Numbered from the stretch's first letter, positions 40,244 to 50,338 are shown. The stretch: DNA of 64,000 bases from Serpens gallinarum (GCF_014836765.1 NZ_JACSQG010000013.1:17772-81771); one strand, 5' to 3'. Program-made: numbers and translations. The notes: generated from the letters alone by a model not told the origin.

Positions 40244-41629
40244 TTAAAGAATGACCTTGTCGCGAAGCTTTTCCGCAGCCTGATGAAGCGCGACGATGAC
40301 GCGGTCCTTGTCGAAGTTCTGAATGCCGTTGGTGTCCAGATACATGGAGAAGCCCGGCAATTCATGCTCGATGAAGCTGGAAGTAGAGCCCAGGTCGCGG
40401 CGCAAGTCGACCACCTGATAGATCTGTACCGGTCGCGTAAACCCCTTGACGGCGATTTGTCCCTTGTCGCGGCACATGACCACGTCCTTCACCAGCGAAT
40501 AAGTCTCGTGGGAAATCAGGATTTCACCCGTGTCAGCGGCGCTTTCCAGGCGGCTGGCCAGGTTCACTTCGCGGCCAATGATGGTGTAGTCCATGCGGGT
40601 TTCGGCACCGAAATTACCCACCGTGCAGTAACCGGTGTTCAAGCCCATGCGGATTTCCAGCGGCTTGGTGATGCCCTGGGCGCGCCATTGCTGGCGCAGC
40701 ACTTTCATGTGCTTGCGCATGGCAATGGCCATGGAAACGGCTGCCAGGGCATCTTTCTTTGCGCCCTCGGTGTTTGGGTCGCCAAAGAACACCATCACGC
40801 AGTCGCCCACGAACTTGTCGATGGTGCCGCCATGCTTGAGCGCTAGCTTGGACATTTCGTTTAGGTAGGTGTTGAGCAGGTCGGTCAGAGCTTCGGCTTC
40901 AAGCTCTTCGGATAATTCGGTGAAGCCCTTGATGTCGGAGAAAAACACGGTGAGTTTTTTGCGCTGGGTTTCCAGGCGTACGCTGCGTTTGCCGTTGAAG
41001 ATCGACTCCCAGAGTTGCGGCGACAGGTATTTGGCCAGGCTGTGGGCCAGGCGCGATGTCTTCTCCTGTTCATGCCGTATTTCGATGCGCGCCTTGTGCA
41101 GGCTCAGGCTCTGTTGGTGGACGAAATAAGCAGAGATGCAGATGTACAAGGCACTGAACAGAATGCTCACCAGGGCTACCTGGTCAGGCGTTTCAAATTG
41201 CAGATGCGGGGGGAAGGCCAGGCTGAACAACAGGGCCGAGCTGATCATGGCCAGCAGCGCCACGCTGAAAGCACGCAAGCCACCTCCTACCAGCGCGCTG
41301 AACACCAGGATCAATACCAGCATCAAGCTGGGCACTACGCAAAAGCCGATCAAGACGATGACAATACCCATCTGCACGGCGTCGATCAGCAACAACGACA
41401 AGTTGGTTTTCTGCGGAAACTTGCGTTGCAAGGGGCGGCATAACAGGTGAATGACCTGGGGGTACAACAGGGCGTAGGGCACGACCCACAGGATATCGGT
41501 CTGAAAATGCTCAGCATGAGTACCGGCCGCCACCGTGGCCGCTGCCACGATATAGGCCAACACCCTGGAATAGTAATCGCGCAATGGCTGCACGAACTGA
41601 CGGTATTGGACGGGAGTAGACGTCTTCAT
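40244..41629 (-). CDS. cyaB: Class III adenylate cyclase CyaB
   Basis: CyaB makes cAMP that activates Vfr in P. aeruginosa. The 461-residue protein has an N-terminal MASE2-type membrane domain with about six helices (residues 20-185) and a C-terminal cyclase domain. The metal aspartates lie in VFFSDIKGFTELSEELE and KFVGDCVMVFFGDP, the lysine before the latter fits adenine recognition, and the late NFGAETRMDYTIIGREVNLASRLE segment completes the active site. Length and layout match CyaB closely. It is a single-gene unit. Confidence 0.94.
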   Translation of the reverse strand: MKTSTPVQYRQFVQPLRDYYSRVLAYIVAAATVAAGTHAEHFQTDILWVVPYALLYPQVIHLLCRPLQRKFPQKTNLSLLLIDAVQMGIVIVLIGFCVVPSLMLVLILVFSALVGGGLRAFSVALLAMISSALLFSLAFPPHLQFETPDQVALVSILFSALYICISAYFVHQQSLSLHKARIEIRHEQEKTSRLAHSLAKYLSPQLWESIFNGKRSVRLETQRKKLTVFFSDIKGFTELSEELEAEALTDLLNTYLNEMSKLALKHGGTIDKFVGDCVMVFFGDPNTEGAKKDALAAVSMAIAMRKHMKVLRQQWRAQGITKPLEIRMGLNTGYCTVGNFGAETRMDYTIIGREVNLASRLESAADTGEILISHETYSLVKDVVMCRDKGQIAVKGFTRPVQIYQVVDLRRDLGSTSSFIEHELPGFSMYLDTNGIQNFDKDRVIVALHQAAEKLRDKVIL

Positions 41630-41782
41630 GACTGCAACAAATCCCTATGTATACTTGACGCCTCTGCCGGGCGATTGAAAGGCAGCATGGTCGCTGACCT
41701 ATGGATCATAACCAAGTCGGGTTTGTGCGACCAGTCAAAAAAATACTGTGAAGAAAGGACGTTTTATTGGCGATGGGAGCCT

Positions 41783-42418
41783 CTAGAACGGCGCTGGGCT
41801 TTCAAAGCGCAGCCGCTCTCCGCTCACTGGGTGTGTCACCGTCAGCATGCTGGCATGCAGGCACAGGCGCTTGTAGGCGGCCAGCGCTTGTTCGTGCGCG
41901 TACAGGCCGTCGCCCAGCAGTGGGTGACCGATACTCAGCATGTGCACGCGCAATTGGTGTGAACGGCCGGTAATTGGGGTCAATTCGACGCGGCTGTACT
42001 GGCCGCAGCGTTGCAGCACACGCCAGAACGTCAGGGCATGGCGTCCCAGCTCATGATCAACCACATGCCGTGGTTTGGTTGGCGGGTCATAGCGCAGCGG
42101 CAAATCGATACGACCACTGTCCAGTTCTGGCTCGCCCCAGCAGAGGGCGGTATAGGCTTTTTCGGTCTCACGGTCGTGAAACTGGCGCGACAACTCGCGA
42201 TGACTGTCAGCGTCGCGGGCCAATACGATCAGGCCAGAGGTTTCCCAGTCCAGGCGGTGCACGATTCGGGCTTCCGGATAACCATTCTCTTGCAGGCGAG
42301 TCACCAGACAGTCGCGGTTGTCCTCGGCGCGGCCGGGTACGGAGAGCAATAAGGTGGGTTTGTTGATGACCAGGAGCGCGTCATCCTGGTGAACGATTTC
42401 GATCTGCGACAGGGGCAT
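41783..42418 (-). CDS. rluA: Dual-specificity 23S rRNA/tRNA pseudouridine synthase RluA
   Basis: RluA modifies U746 of 23S rRNA and U32 of several tRNAs. The 211-residue product is the short form lacking an S4 domain, with the catalytic motif RIVHRLDWETSGLIVLAR and the GRSHQLRVHMLSIGHPLLGD segment. The start 42418 (MPLSQIEIVHQDD) fits the family. It is downstream of minCDE on the same strand, as in P. aeruginosa. Confidence 0.93.
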   Translation of the reverse strand: MPLSQIEIVHQDDALLVINKPTLLLSVPGRAEDNRDCLVTRLQENGYPEARIVHRLDWETSGLIVLARDADSHRELSRQFHDRETEKAYTALCWGEPELDSGRIDLPLRYDPPTKPRHVVDHELGRHALTFWRVLQRCGQYSRVELTPITGRSHQLRVHMLSIGHPLLGDGLYAHEQALAAYKRLCLHASMLTVTHPVSGERLRFESPAPF

Positions 42419-42500
42419 TTTGGGGGTCCGTAAAACAGGCCGGTGAAAAACGCAGCACGGCATCGCGCAAAGGTCATTCAGCGGTTTTTAGTAACGCAAA

Positions 42501-42546
42501 CGGCGATTGTGCAAGCGGCTGTGGGCAGCCACTTGCGCAATCGCCG
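42501..42546 (-). terminator. Hairpin after minE
   Basis: A 15-bp stem (CGGCGATTGTGCAAG with a single G-U type mismatch to its mate) encloses a 16-base loop, 18 bases after the minE stop on the minus strand. The following sequence is only moderately T-rich, so termination may be partial. Confidence 0.65.
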
Positions 42547-42563
42547 TGCGGGATAATGCGGGA

Positions 42564-42815
42564 TCAGCGATCAGGCAACGAAATGTTCACTTCCAGAATG
42601 GAGCAATTATCATGATCCTCCAGGGAAATTTGCACTTGATCGTCAGTGATATTCACGTATTTACGTACTACTGCAATCAGTTCTTTATGCAATGAGGGCA
42701 AGTAATCAGGACGGCTGCGTTGGCCACGTTCATGGGCCACGATGATCTGCAGGCGTTCCTTGGCGATCGAGGCCGTGTCTTTCTTACGTTCGCGAAGCAT
42801 GTCAAAAAAGCTCAT
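42564..42815 (-). CDS. minE: Cell division topological specificity factor MinE
   Basis: MinE drives pole-to-pole oscillation of MinD/MinC so the Z ring forms at midcell. The 83-residue product has the N-terminal anti-MinCD helix region ([18 protein letters not shown]) and the C-terminal topological specificity domain. It overlaps the minD stop by 4 bases; translation is coupled. Confidence 0.97.
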   Translation of the reverse strand: MSFFDMLRERKKDTASIAKERLQIIVAHERGQRSRPDYLPSLHKELIAVVRKYVNITDDQVQISLEDHDNCSILEVNISLPDR

Positions 42816-43627
42816 TCGCGGCCTCCAAACAGGCGTTGCAGGAATCCTTTCTTCTGCACATCGATAAAACGATGCGTCACTTCCTTGCCCAGCAGGCGGT
42901 CCACTGCATCGCTATAGGCCTGGCCGGCGTCGCTGTGTTCGTCGAGGATGACCGGAACGCCCTGGTTGGAGGCCTTGAGCACCGAGATCGACTCGGGAAT
43001 TACACCCAGCAGGCGAATGGCGAGGATTTCCTCGACATCATCGACGCCGAGCATTTCACCCTTGGTAACGCGCTCGGGGTTGTAGCGCGCCAGCAGCAGG
43101 TGCTCCTTGATCGGCTCCTCGCCCTGCTCCGCGCGGCGTGACTTGCTGGCTAGCAGGCCGAGCATGCGGTCCGAGTCGCGCACCGACGAGACTTCCGGGT
43201 TGGTTACCACGATAGCCTCGTCGGCGTAATACATGGCCAGGTGCGCACCCTTCTCAATACCGGCCGGCGAGTCGCAAATCACATATTCGAAGGTCTTCGA
43301 CAGCTCTTCGATGACCTTACCAACGCCTTCCAGGGTCAGGGCATCCTTGTCACGGGTCTGGCTGGCGGCCAGGATGTAAAGATTGTCCAGCCGCTTATCC
43401 TTGATCAGGGCTTGATTCAAGGTGGCGTCGCCATTGATTACGTTGACGAAGTCGTACACGACGCGACGCTCGCAACCCATGACCAGATCGAGATTGCGCA
43501 GGCCGATGTCGAAGTCGACGATGACGGTTTTATGCCCGCGCAGGGCGAGTCCGGTACCGAGGGCAGCGCTGGAAGTGGTTTTGCCAACGCCTCCCTTGCC
43601 GGAAGTAATAACGAGGATCTTGGCCAA
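42812..43627 (-). CDS. minD: Septum site-determining ATPase MinD
   Basis: MinD is a membrane-binding ATPase that recruits MinC and is displaced by MinE. The 271-residue product has the deviant Walker A motif GKGGVGKTT, the switch regions, and a C-terminal amphipathic membrane-targeting helix ([11 protein letters not shown]). It is second in the minCDE operon. Confidence 0.98.
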   Translation of the reverse strand: MAKILVITSGKGGVGKTTSSAALGTGLALRGHKTVIVDFDIGLRNLDLVMGCERRVVYDFVNVINGDATLNQALIKDKRLDNLYILAASQTRDKDALTLEGVGKVIEELSKTFEYVICDSPAGIEKGAHLAMYYADEAIVVTNPEVSSVRDSDRMLGLLASKSRRAEQGEEPIKEHLLLARYNPERVTKGEMLGVDDVEEILAIRLLGVIPESISVLKASNQGVPVILDEHSDAGQAYSDAVDRLLGKEVTHRFIDVQKKGFLQRLFGGRE

Positions 43628-43719
43628 GATGATGTACCCCTAATAATAAGAAAACGGGAACGTAGAAAAAGTAGTACGGTTCCCTTTCCGGTCCCTGCAG
43701 GCAAGGCGGAAAGTATCTG

Positions 43720-44439
43720 TCAAAGGCGTGTCACGTTCAATGAATCCCCCAGCAGACTGACTTGCACGCTTTGTCCCCATAACGGGTCCCGGCGCAAGTC
43801 TTCGGCAACCTTGTAATGGCCCGCTATCGAGACCAGTTCGGCACTCAATTGACGACAAAATATCCGTGCGCGCCCGTCTCCCTTGATCCCCGCGAGCGCT
43901 CGCCCGCGCAAGGGTCCGTAAACATGGATATTGCCGTCTGAGAGAAGTTCCGCTCCTGGACTCACCGGGCCTAGCACAATGAGATCACAACCTTGTGCGT
44001 AGATCTGTTGACCACCGCGCACTGGCTTACTGATGATTTTGCTGGGGCGTGCCGGTTCGGCTTCGGCCTTTTTCCTGACGGGCAGTTCGATGATGCGTTC
44101 CTTGGCTCCGGAAGGAGGCAGGACGGGCAGGTCGAGGACGTCAGCCAGCGCCAGATCGGCAGGACGCTGACTGCGTATGGCGAGTGTGCTCAAGCCATAT
44201 TTATGGCATAGTGCCATTACTTTTTTCAGCTCTACCGGACCCGCATCGTCCGCGAGCTTATCCAGCGTCAGGATGAGTGGAGTGTTGCAGAAGAAATTGG
44301 GCGCCTTGGCAACCTTGTCCGCCAGTTGCCGATCGAGCCGTTCCAGATCGTTGTGAGTGAGTTCCAGTAAAGTGATTGCCAGCATGCTGCCCTTGAGCTG
44401 GAACACGGGGTCTTGCTCAGTTGCTTCGGCTGCGCTCAT
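43720..44439 (-). CDS. minC: Septum site-determining inhibitor MinC
   Basis: MinC blocks FtsZ polymerisation at the poles. The 239-residue product has the N-terminal MinC domain ([26 protein letters not shown] end) and the C-terminal beta-helix domain with [20 protein letters not shown] and [18 protein letters not shown]. It heads the operon with a 92-base gap before minD, and is divergent from the lipid A acyltransferase gene. Confidence 0.96.
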   Translation of the reverse strand: MSAAEATEQDPVFQLKGSMLAITLLELTHNDLERLDRQLADKVAKAPNFFCNTPLILTLDKLADDAGPVELKKVMALCHKYGLSTLAIRSQRPADLALADVLDLPVLPPSGAKERIIELPVRKKAEAEPARPSKIISKPVRGGQQIYAQGCDLIVLGPVSPGAELLSDGNIHVYGPLRGRALAGIKGDGRARIFCRQLSAELVSIAGHYKVAEDLRRDPLWGQSVQVSLLGDSLNVTRL

Positions 44440-44646
44440 GGTGTGCCCGCTTCACGATAAATGCCGGGATTTATAGCCGGAAACGTGACCATATGCTAGG
44501 CAGAAGTGCGCATTATCAGACGCTCGCATTCTGTGCTTCCCGCCTTTTCCGCATCGCTTGCCATAACTCATCCTCATTAAGCGGTGCCGCCTGGCGCTGT
44601 GTTTGTCGGTAGAATGGCGAACCTTCCACGATATTCGAGCTTATGC

Positions 44647-45609
44647 ATGGAACGTCCCCGCTTTCGTTTGTATTTTCTACACCCTCGCTTCTGGCCGCTG
44701 TGGTTGGGAGTCGGTCTGCTTTGGCTGGTGGCGCAACTGCCTTATGCAGTACTGCTGAGGCTGGGGCGTGTGCTGGGAACCTTCATGCGCTGGTTCGCCA
44801 GTGAGCGGCGTGAAATCGTCGCGCGTAACCTGGAGTTGTGCTTTCCGCAGTTGACTGCGGCGGAGCGGGCACGTCTGCTCAGGGACAATTTCGCGTCCAG
44901 TGGGATCGCCCTGTTCGAAATGGCAATGAGTTGGTGGTGGCCGCAGACGCGTCTGAAAAAACTGGCCCATATCGAGGGGCTGGAACATTTGCGCCAGGCG
45001 CAGGCGGAAGGCCAGGGCGTGATTCTCATGGCTGCGCACTTTACTACCCTGGAAATCGGCGCCACGTTACTGGGCCAGCGTCATACCATCGATGGCATGT
45101 ACCGCGAACACGCCAATCCACTGTTCGACTTCATCCAGCGTAACGGACGGGAACGTATCAACCTGGATGCCAGTGCGATCGAGCGCGATGACGTGCGTGG
45201 CATGCTCAAAGTGCTGCGGGCCGGCCGCGCCATCTGGTATGCACCGGACCAGGACTACGGACGCAAGCAAAGTATCTTCGTGCCGTTGTTCGGCATTCCC
45301 GCCGCGACCGTGACGGCGACGACCAAGTTTGCCCGCCTGGGCAAGGCACGCGTGGTGCCCTTCACGCAACAGCGCCTCAAGGATGGCTCGGGCTATCGGT
45401 TGGTCATCCACCCGCCACTGGAAAGCTTCCCTGGCGAAAGCGAGGAGGCTGATTGCCTGCGCATCAATCACTGGGTGGAGCAGGTGATCAGTGCCTGTCC
45501 TGAGCAATACCTGTGGGCGCATCGGCGCTTCAAGACGCGCCCGAACAAGGATGATCCCAAGCTGTACCCCAAGCGTATCCGACGCCGCAAGCGCACACCA
45601 AGAAACTGA
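44647..45609 (+). CDS. htrB: Lipid A biosynthesis lauroyl acyltransferase
   Basis: This enzyme of the LpxL/HtrB family adds a secondary lauroyl chain to lipid A at the inner membrane. The 320-residue product has an N-terminal membrane helix (LWLGVGLLWLVAQL), the catalytic HX4(D/E) motif in MAAHFTTLEIGA, and the YAPDQDYG region. The start 44647 (MERPRFRLYFLHPRF) matches the P. aeruginosa homologue beside minC; an in-frame upstream ATG at 44614 would add 11 residues. Which lipid A position is acylated cannot be told. Confidence 0.9.
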   Translation: MERPRFRLYFLHPRFWPLWLGVGLLWLVAQLPYAVLLRLGRVLGTFMRWFASERREIVARNLELCFPQLTAAERARLLRDNFASSGIALFEMAMSWWWPQTRLKKLAHIEGLEHLRQAQAEGQGVILMAAHFTTLEIGATLLGQRHTIDGMYREHANPLFDFIQRNGRERINLDASAIERDDVRGMLKVLRAGRAIWYAPDQDYGRKQSIFVPLFGIPAATVTATTKFARLGKARVVPFTQQRLKDGSGYRLVIHPPLESFPGESEEADCLRINHWVEQVISACPEQYLWAHRRFKTRPNKDDPKLYPKRIRRRKRTPRN

Positions 45610-45630
45610 GAGGCGCGCCAGCTGTGGCCC

Positions 45631-46419
45631 TCAGTCTGCGATCTGCAGTTCGCGGGCCTGGGTGTACACGTAGCGGACTTTCTCGTACTCGAAGGGCGAG
45701 TTGAGCTGGCCATAGCGAAAGGCTGTGGTATAGCGGGTATCCACAGCGCGCAGCAGGTAGATTTCCGGATGCTGGCCGCTCGCCTCACTGACATTGAGAA
45801 AATTGATCGGGCTCTCCATGCTGAAATCGGCCACAAGCCCGCCGGTATCGCGCAGGTTTGACGGGCCGAGGAAGGGCAGCACCACATAAGGTCCGTGGGG
45901 CACGCCATAACGGCCGAGGGTCTGGCCGAAGTCTTCTTTCAGCTTGGGCAGGCCCATGCGCGTGGCGGGGTCCCAGAGGCCGAATACTCCGAACGTGGTG
46001 TTGAACAAGAGGCGCGCGGTGACCTGCATCGAGCGCTGGCCCTTGAGCTGCAACGCGCTGTTCAACAGATTGCCAATATCGTCGAGGTTGCTGAAGAAAT
46101 TGCTCACCCCGCTGCGCACCACCCGTGGCGTGACGCTCTGGTAGCCGCGTACCACCGGCAGGAATACCCACTCGTCGAAGCGATGGTTGAAGTGATAGAC
46201 GCGCCGGTTCCACGGCTCCCAAGGGTCGTAGATGGCCAGGGCAGCCAGCGTGGAAATCTCGAATTCGCGTTGATCCAGGCCTGGGTTGAACTTCAGGTGT
46301 TCCAGCGGCCGGGTGAACCCATCTTCATCGACGGTTTGCGCCGCCAGGGGCAAGGACAGCGACAGCAGCAGGGCTAAGCTCGAACCGCTCAAGGTCGGTG
46401 GCACAGGCAATCGGATCAT
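45631..46419 (-). CDS. MlaA-family (VacJ) protein without lipobox
   Basis: MlaA proteins sit in the outer membrane and remove phospholipids from the outer leaflet. The 262-residue product has the family core: DPWEPWNRRVYHFNHRFDEW, a segment with SGVSNFFSNLDDIGNLLNS, FGQTLGRYGVPHGPYVVLPFLGPS and the RDTGG motif. Its N-terminal signal ends LPLAAQ with no cysteine, so it is not a lipoprotein, unlike E. coli MlaA. The gene is 26 bases downstream of an exported hydrolase gene and likely forms an operon with it. The start 46419 was set by the signal peptide. Confidence 0.85.
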   Translation of the reverse strand: MIRLPVPPTLSGSSLALLLSLSLPLAAQTVDEDGFTRPLEHLKFNPGLDQREFEISTLAALAIYDPWEPWNRRVYHFNHRFDEWVFLPVVRGYQSVTPRVVRSGVSNFFSNLDDIGNLLNSALQLKGQRSMQVTARLLFNTTFGVFGLWDPATRMGLPKLKEDFGQTLGRYGVPHGPYVVLPFLGPSNLRDTGGLVADFSMESPINFLNVSEASGQHPEIYLLRAVDTRYTTAFRYGQLNSPFEYEKVRYVYTQARELQIAD

Positions 46420-46445
46420 GGGCTTTGATTCCTTGGGCCGCGCCC

Positions 46446-47744
46446 TCAATGGTGGAAAAAGTCGAGCATGGCCTGGGTGTTGACCTTGTAATTCAGGTTG
46501 CCGCAATGCCCGCCAAGGGGGTAGACGGTGAGTCGCGAGCCAAAGGTGCGGCGTAGAAAGCCGAGGTCGCCGGGCCCAAGAATGATGTCGTCGGCGTTGT
46601 GCATGACGGCAATCTTGTCGCTGCTCTGCAGGTAATCCTGCAGGGCGTAAAGGCTTACCGCATCGACCATCTGCTGCAGGCTGCCACCATTCAAACGGGT
46701 GCGCCACATCGGGATCAACTGCTCGGTGATGTAGCAGTCGAAGTCGCAGAGCAGCGCCCGGCGAAAGAAGCGGGTGATGTCGGTGCTTTCGGTGATTGGG
46801 TAATCGGGCGGGGTAATCAGGCCACGGCGATTGATCAGGTCAGAGGTGAAGACGATGTCGGCCGAGGAAAAACGGAACGATGCGCCGATCAACATGGCCA
46901 TTTCCTCATTGCTCAGGCGCTGGCGCGACAGCTGGAAGTCATAGAGCAGTGCCTCGTTCAGATCGATATGGCCTTTGTGCTGAAAGTAGCGTGTGAGCTT
47001 GCTAAGCATCGACTCGTAGAACGTGGCGGCGTTGGTCACGTTCTCCACCTGGGTCTGCACCAGCATGTCGAGATTGCGCACCGAGGTATACAGATTGACC
47101 GGCGGATTGAGCAGCAATACGCGCTTGAAGTTGAAGGCGCGACGGGTCTCGTCCAGGTGGCTGACAAACGCCGCATGCAGGCCGCCGAGACTGTAGCCCG
47201 TGAGGTGGAATTCGGTGATCGGCAGGTCCGGGTGACGGGCGCGAATGGCCTGCATGACGCGGTACAGGTCATCGGCATCCTCGCTGGAAAATCCCGGAGT
47301 GGCATAGCGTGAAGCGGAGGCCATGAAGTCATAGCTGGTGGGCGAGGAGAGCTGCACGACATGGAAGCCACCCTGATAGAACACGTTCTTCAGCACTTCC
47401 ATGTTGCCGGCGGCGTAATGCGCACCGGTGCCGGCAATGATGAAAATCAGCGGTGCCGGCTGCGGCTGCACTGCCAGGCGATAGCGCAGTTTTTTTACCG
47501 CCCAGAAATTGTCCGGCAATTCGTACTCGCGATCTGGGCGCACCGTGATGCTGTAGTCCTTCTGATCAATCTCATCGTCTTCGAGCAGACTTGGGCGCAG
47601 CTCCGGGGGGGTGCCGGCAATGGTCGCCTCGAACGGATTACGCAGGGGGAAACCGTATTCCTGCATCGGTATATCCACCGCCATCGACGCCGTACTGGTC
47701 AAAAGGCAGCCCAGCAGGGCTATCAGGCGGAGAAAATACGGCAT
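46446..47744 (-). CDS. Exported alpha/beta hydrolase, probable lipase/esterase-like
   Basis: The 432-residue product has a signal peptide (MPYFLRLIALLGCLLTSTA, cleavage near SMA) and an alpha/beta hydrolase fold. The nucleophile elbow is GYSLGG in FHLTGYSLGGLHAAFVS, the acid is likely in MHNADDIILGPGD and the histidine in PLGGHCGNLNY, giving a plausible Ser-Asp-His triad. An oxyanion-like IIAGTG occurs before it. The protein is expected in the periplasm. Because it precedes an MlaA-family gene in the same operon, a phospholipid or acyl ester substrate is an attractive guess, not shown. The longer upstream frame is excluded by the signal peptide. Confidence 0.78.
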   Translation of the reverse strand: MPYFLRLIALLGCLLTSTASMAVDIPMQEYGFPLRNPFEATIAGTPPELRPSLLEDDEIDQKDYSITVRPDREYELPDNFWAVKKLRYRLAVQPQPAPLIFIIAGTGAHYAAGNMEVLKNVFYQGGFHVVQLSSPTSYDFMASASRYATPGFSSEDADDLYRVMQAIRARHPDLPITEFHLTGYSLGGLHAAFVSHLDETRRAFNFKRVLLLNPPVNLYTSVRNLDMLVQTQVENVTNAATFYESMLSKLTRYFQHKGHIDLNEALLYDFQLSRQRLSNEEMAMLIGASFRFSSADIVFTSDLINRRGLITPPDYPITESTDITRFFRRALLCDFDCYITEQLIPMWRTRLNGGSLQQMVDAVSLYALQDYLQSSDKIAVMHNADDIILGPGDLGFLRRTFGSRLTVYPLGGHCGNLNYKVNTQAMLDFFHH

Positions 47745-47937
47745 GGGTTGGTCTCTTGCTGGCGGGTGGGGCGCTGTTCGGATGTATGACCACGCCTGAG
47801 GGGGCAAAGTGCTGGCAGTCACCGGAGTATGCCGTTGACTGCGCGAACCAGCCACGGCCTGGTCAGACAGGGTGTCTACGCTGGGCGAATCGGTTGGGCT
47901 CTTTGGTTCGGAGTGTGACTGCCTTGAGGAGATTGAA

Positions 47938-48312
47938 ATGCGTCGTGGTTCGCCCTTGCTGGTGATGTTGCTTGCGTTGCCACTGTGGCTGTTGGCGTTG
48001 TATGGGTTGCGCTTCATCTTTCTCGAGGACAGCCGCTGGGTCGGCCTGTGTGCCGAGACGTCAGGTGATTGGCAATGTCAGTTGCGCTCCTGGCTTGGCT
48101 GGCTGATCCATTTTAGTGTGTTGGCCTGGGCGGCCTTGCTGGCGGCGCTGCCGGCATTCTGGCTTGCCGGTCGGGTCGGTGCGCGGCTGGCGTTGGTAGG
48201 ATTGCTACTCGGGCTGGCGGCTTTGGTCCTGTACAGCGCTACGCTGGGTGCTTTTGCCGTGGTGATCGCCAGCCTGCGCCTGGTCAGGGCGAGCCCCAGC
48301 GAGAGCAACTAA
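47938..48312 (+). CDS. Small membrane protein of unknown function
   Basis: I do not recognise this 124-residue protein. It is very hydrophobic with three or four membrane helices (LLVMLLALPLWLLALYGLRF, WLIHFSVLAWAALLAALPAF, LALVGLLLGLAALVLYSATL) and a short loop between the first two that carries two cysteines (LCAETSGDWQCQ), which could form a disulfide in the periplasm. A GAGGAG site precedes ATG 47938. It is convergent with trkH. Confidence 0.7.
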   Translation: MRRGSPLLVMLLALPLWLLALYGLRFIFLEDSRWVGLCAETSGDWQCQLRSWLGWLIHFSVLAWAALLAALPAFWLAGRVGARLALVGLLLGLAALVLYSATLGAFAVVIASLRLVRASPSESN

Positions 48313-48325
48313 CAGTCGCCTTTGT

Positions 48326-49777
48326 TCAATGCCGCCAGAACGAGCGGGTCATCAGCACCAGTACGGTAATGATTTCCAGGCGGCCGAGCAGCATGCCGAT
48401 GGCCAGCAGCCATTTGGCCATGTCCGGCAAGGTGGAGAAATTACCGGCAGGGCCAATGATCGGGCCCAGGCCCGGACCGACGTTGCACACCGCGGTGGCG
48501 GCGCCGGTCAGCGCCGTCAGCGGATCAAGGCCAAGCAGGGCCAGGCCCAGGGCGATGAAGCCGATGGTAATGGTGAAGAAGAACGAGAAGGTCAAGATCG
48601 AGCGAACGATTTCCTCGTCCAGATTGTGGCCGTTGTACTGCTGCTTGATCACCGCGCGCGGATGGACCAATTGCTGCAAGTTGGCCTTGAGCAATGAATA
48701 GGCCACCTGGAAACGGAAAATCTTCAAGCCGCCACTGGTGGAGCCGGAGCAGCCGCCGATAAAGGTCAGGTAGAAAAACACCATGACCGCGAAGCCGCCC
48801 CATTGGGTGTAGTCGCCCAAGGCATAGCCGGTGGTGCTGACAATCGACACCACGTTGACCGTGGCGATACGCAGCGCATCGATGAAGGCGTAGTCCGAGT
48901 TCAACCATAACCACAGGCTGAACGGCAGGCTGACCCCGGCCAGGACCAGCAGAAAGCCCCGCACCTGCTGGTCGCGAATCAGCGCCCGGTAGTTACCCCG
49001 CACTGTCGATACGTAGAGCACGAAAGGCAGGCTGCCGAGCACCATCAGCACCACCGCCACCCAATGGGTCGCTTTGGGGAATGTGGCCAGTGAAGCGTCC
49101 GAGGTGGAAAAGCCGGCAGTCGACACCGAGGTCATCGCGTGGTTGACGGCATCGAACCAGCCCATGCCAGTCAGGTGGAACGCCAGCGTGCCCAGCAGGG
49201 TGAACAGCACGTAGATCGCCACGAAATACTTGGCCACCATGTGGGAGCGCGGCATGACCTTTTCCGACCAGTCTGAGGATTCGGTCTGGAACAGGCGCAT
49301 ACCACCCACGCGCAGCAGCGGCAGGATCGCAACCGCCATGGCGATAAAGCCGATGCCACCCAGCCACTGCAGCAGCGAGCGCCAAAGCAGCAGGCCCGGT
49401 GAGCTTGCATCCAGATCGGAAAGTACCGTGGCGCCCGTCGTGGTAATGCCGGACATGCTTTCAAAAAAAGCATCCGTAAAACTGAGGTTGCGGATCAGCA
49501 CCAGGGGCAGCGCGGCGAAAAGGCCCACCACCAACCAGCTCGAGGTGGTCAACAGGTACATGTCCCGAGGGCGCAAGTGCGCGTTCTGCGGCCGTCGGGG
49601 CAGGGTCAGTGCCAGGCCGACGACAAAGGTGATCAGGCTGGACCAGAGAAACGCGCCGATGTCTTCATGGTGGCCGTACCAGAGCATGGCAACCATGGGC
49701 AGCAGCATGCTGGCGGCCAGGGTGATCAGGAAGAGACCGAGAATGAAGCCAATGATGCGCAGGGTCGACAGGGCCAT
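48326..49777 (-). CDS. trkH: Trk potassium uptake protein TrkH
   Basis: TrkH is the K+-translocating membrane subunit of the Trk system and works with the cytoplasmic regulator TrkA. The 483-residue product shows the four pore-loop signatures of the family: SGITTTGATVLSD, TSVSTAGFSTSD, SIVSTTGYALGDY and TAVCNVGPGLGP. About ten membrane helices are present. No trkA gene is adjacent. TrkI is a possible paralogue name. Confidence 0.93.
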   Translation of the reverse strand: MALSTLRIIGFILGLFLITLAASMLLPMVAMLWYGHHEDIGAFLWSSLITFVVGLALTLPRRPQNAHLRPRDMYLLTTSSWLVVGLFAALPLVLIRNLSFTDAFFESMSGITTTGATVLSDLDASSPGLLLWRSLLQWLGGIGFIAMAVAILPLLRVGGMRLFQTESSDWSEKVMPRSHMVAKYFVAIYVLFTLLGTLAFHLTGMGWFDAVNHAMTSVSTAGFSTSDASLATFPKATHWVAVVLMVLGSLPFVLYVSTVRGNYRALIRDQQVRGFLLVLAGVSLPFSLWLWLNSDYAFIDALRIATVNVVSIVSTTGYALGDYTQWGGFAVMVFFYLTFIGGCSGSTSGGLKIFRFQVAYSLLKANLQQLVHPRAVIKQQYNGHNLDEEIVRSILTFSFFFTITIGFIALGLALLGLDPLTALTGAATAVCNVGPGLGPIIGPAGNFSTLPDMAKWLLAIGMLLGRLEIITVLVLMTRSFWRH

Positions 49778-49966
49778 GGAGGCGGCTCGGACTCAAGAAG
49801 ATGAAAGGGCGCCATTCTACTCGGGGCCGGCGCGCTGTAAACCGCGGGCCTGCAGGGCGTATGGCTCGGACTTAGTGAATTTTTTTTCGTGCCCCCCTTC
49901 ACAGGAAAACGCGGATGTTGGAAATTATCCGGCGCCGGCCAGTGTCGGTTTCTGAGTCTAAATCTC

Positions 49967-50338
49967 ATGTCCCAAGATAACCCGTGTCTCGCGTGCGGTG
50001 CCTGCTGCGCGTATTTTCGTGTCTCGTTTTACTGGGGCGAATGTCGCTCCGCCGGCGGTATTGTCCCGGATGACCGGGTCATACAGATTTCCCCACACCA
50101 TGCCGCGATGATCGGTACGGACAGCAAGCCGGCTCGTTGTGTTGCCCTGCTGGGCGAGGTGGGCTCTGGCGTGCGTTGTTCCATGTATGAGCAGCGTTCC
50201 AGCCCGTGCCGCGAGTTTGCTGCATCCTGGGAGAACGGCGAGCACAACCCGCGCTGCGACGCCGCCCGTGCCGCCCATGGCCTGCCGCCGCTCACGCCAC
50301 CGCTGCAACCGCATGTATCGCCAGACCGGGTCGCTTGA
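49967..50338 (+). CDS. YkgJ-family cysteine cluster protein
   Basis: The 123-residue product has eight cysteines in the YkgJ/UPF0153 pattern: CLACGACCAYF at the N-terminus, WGECRS, PARCVAL, VRCSMYEQRSSPCREF and NPRCDAA. The family is thought to bind Zn2+ or an Fe-S cluster; the role is unknown. The start ATG 49967 lies inside a longer open frame and was chosen because the cysteine motif begins right after it. Confidence 0.85.
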   Translation: MSQDNPCLACGACCAYFRVSFYWGECRSAGGIVPDDRVIQISPHHAAMIGTDSKPARCVALLGEVGSGVRCSMYEQRSSPCREFAASWENGEHNPRCDAARAAHGLPPLTPPLQPHVSPDRVA

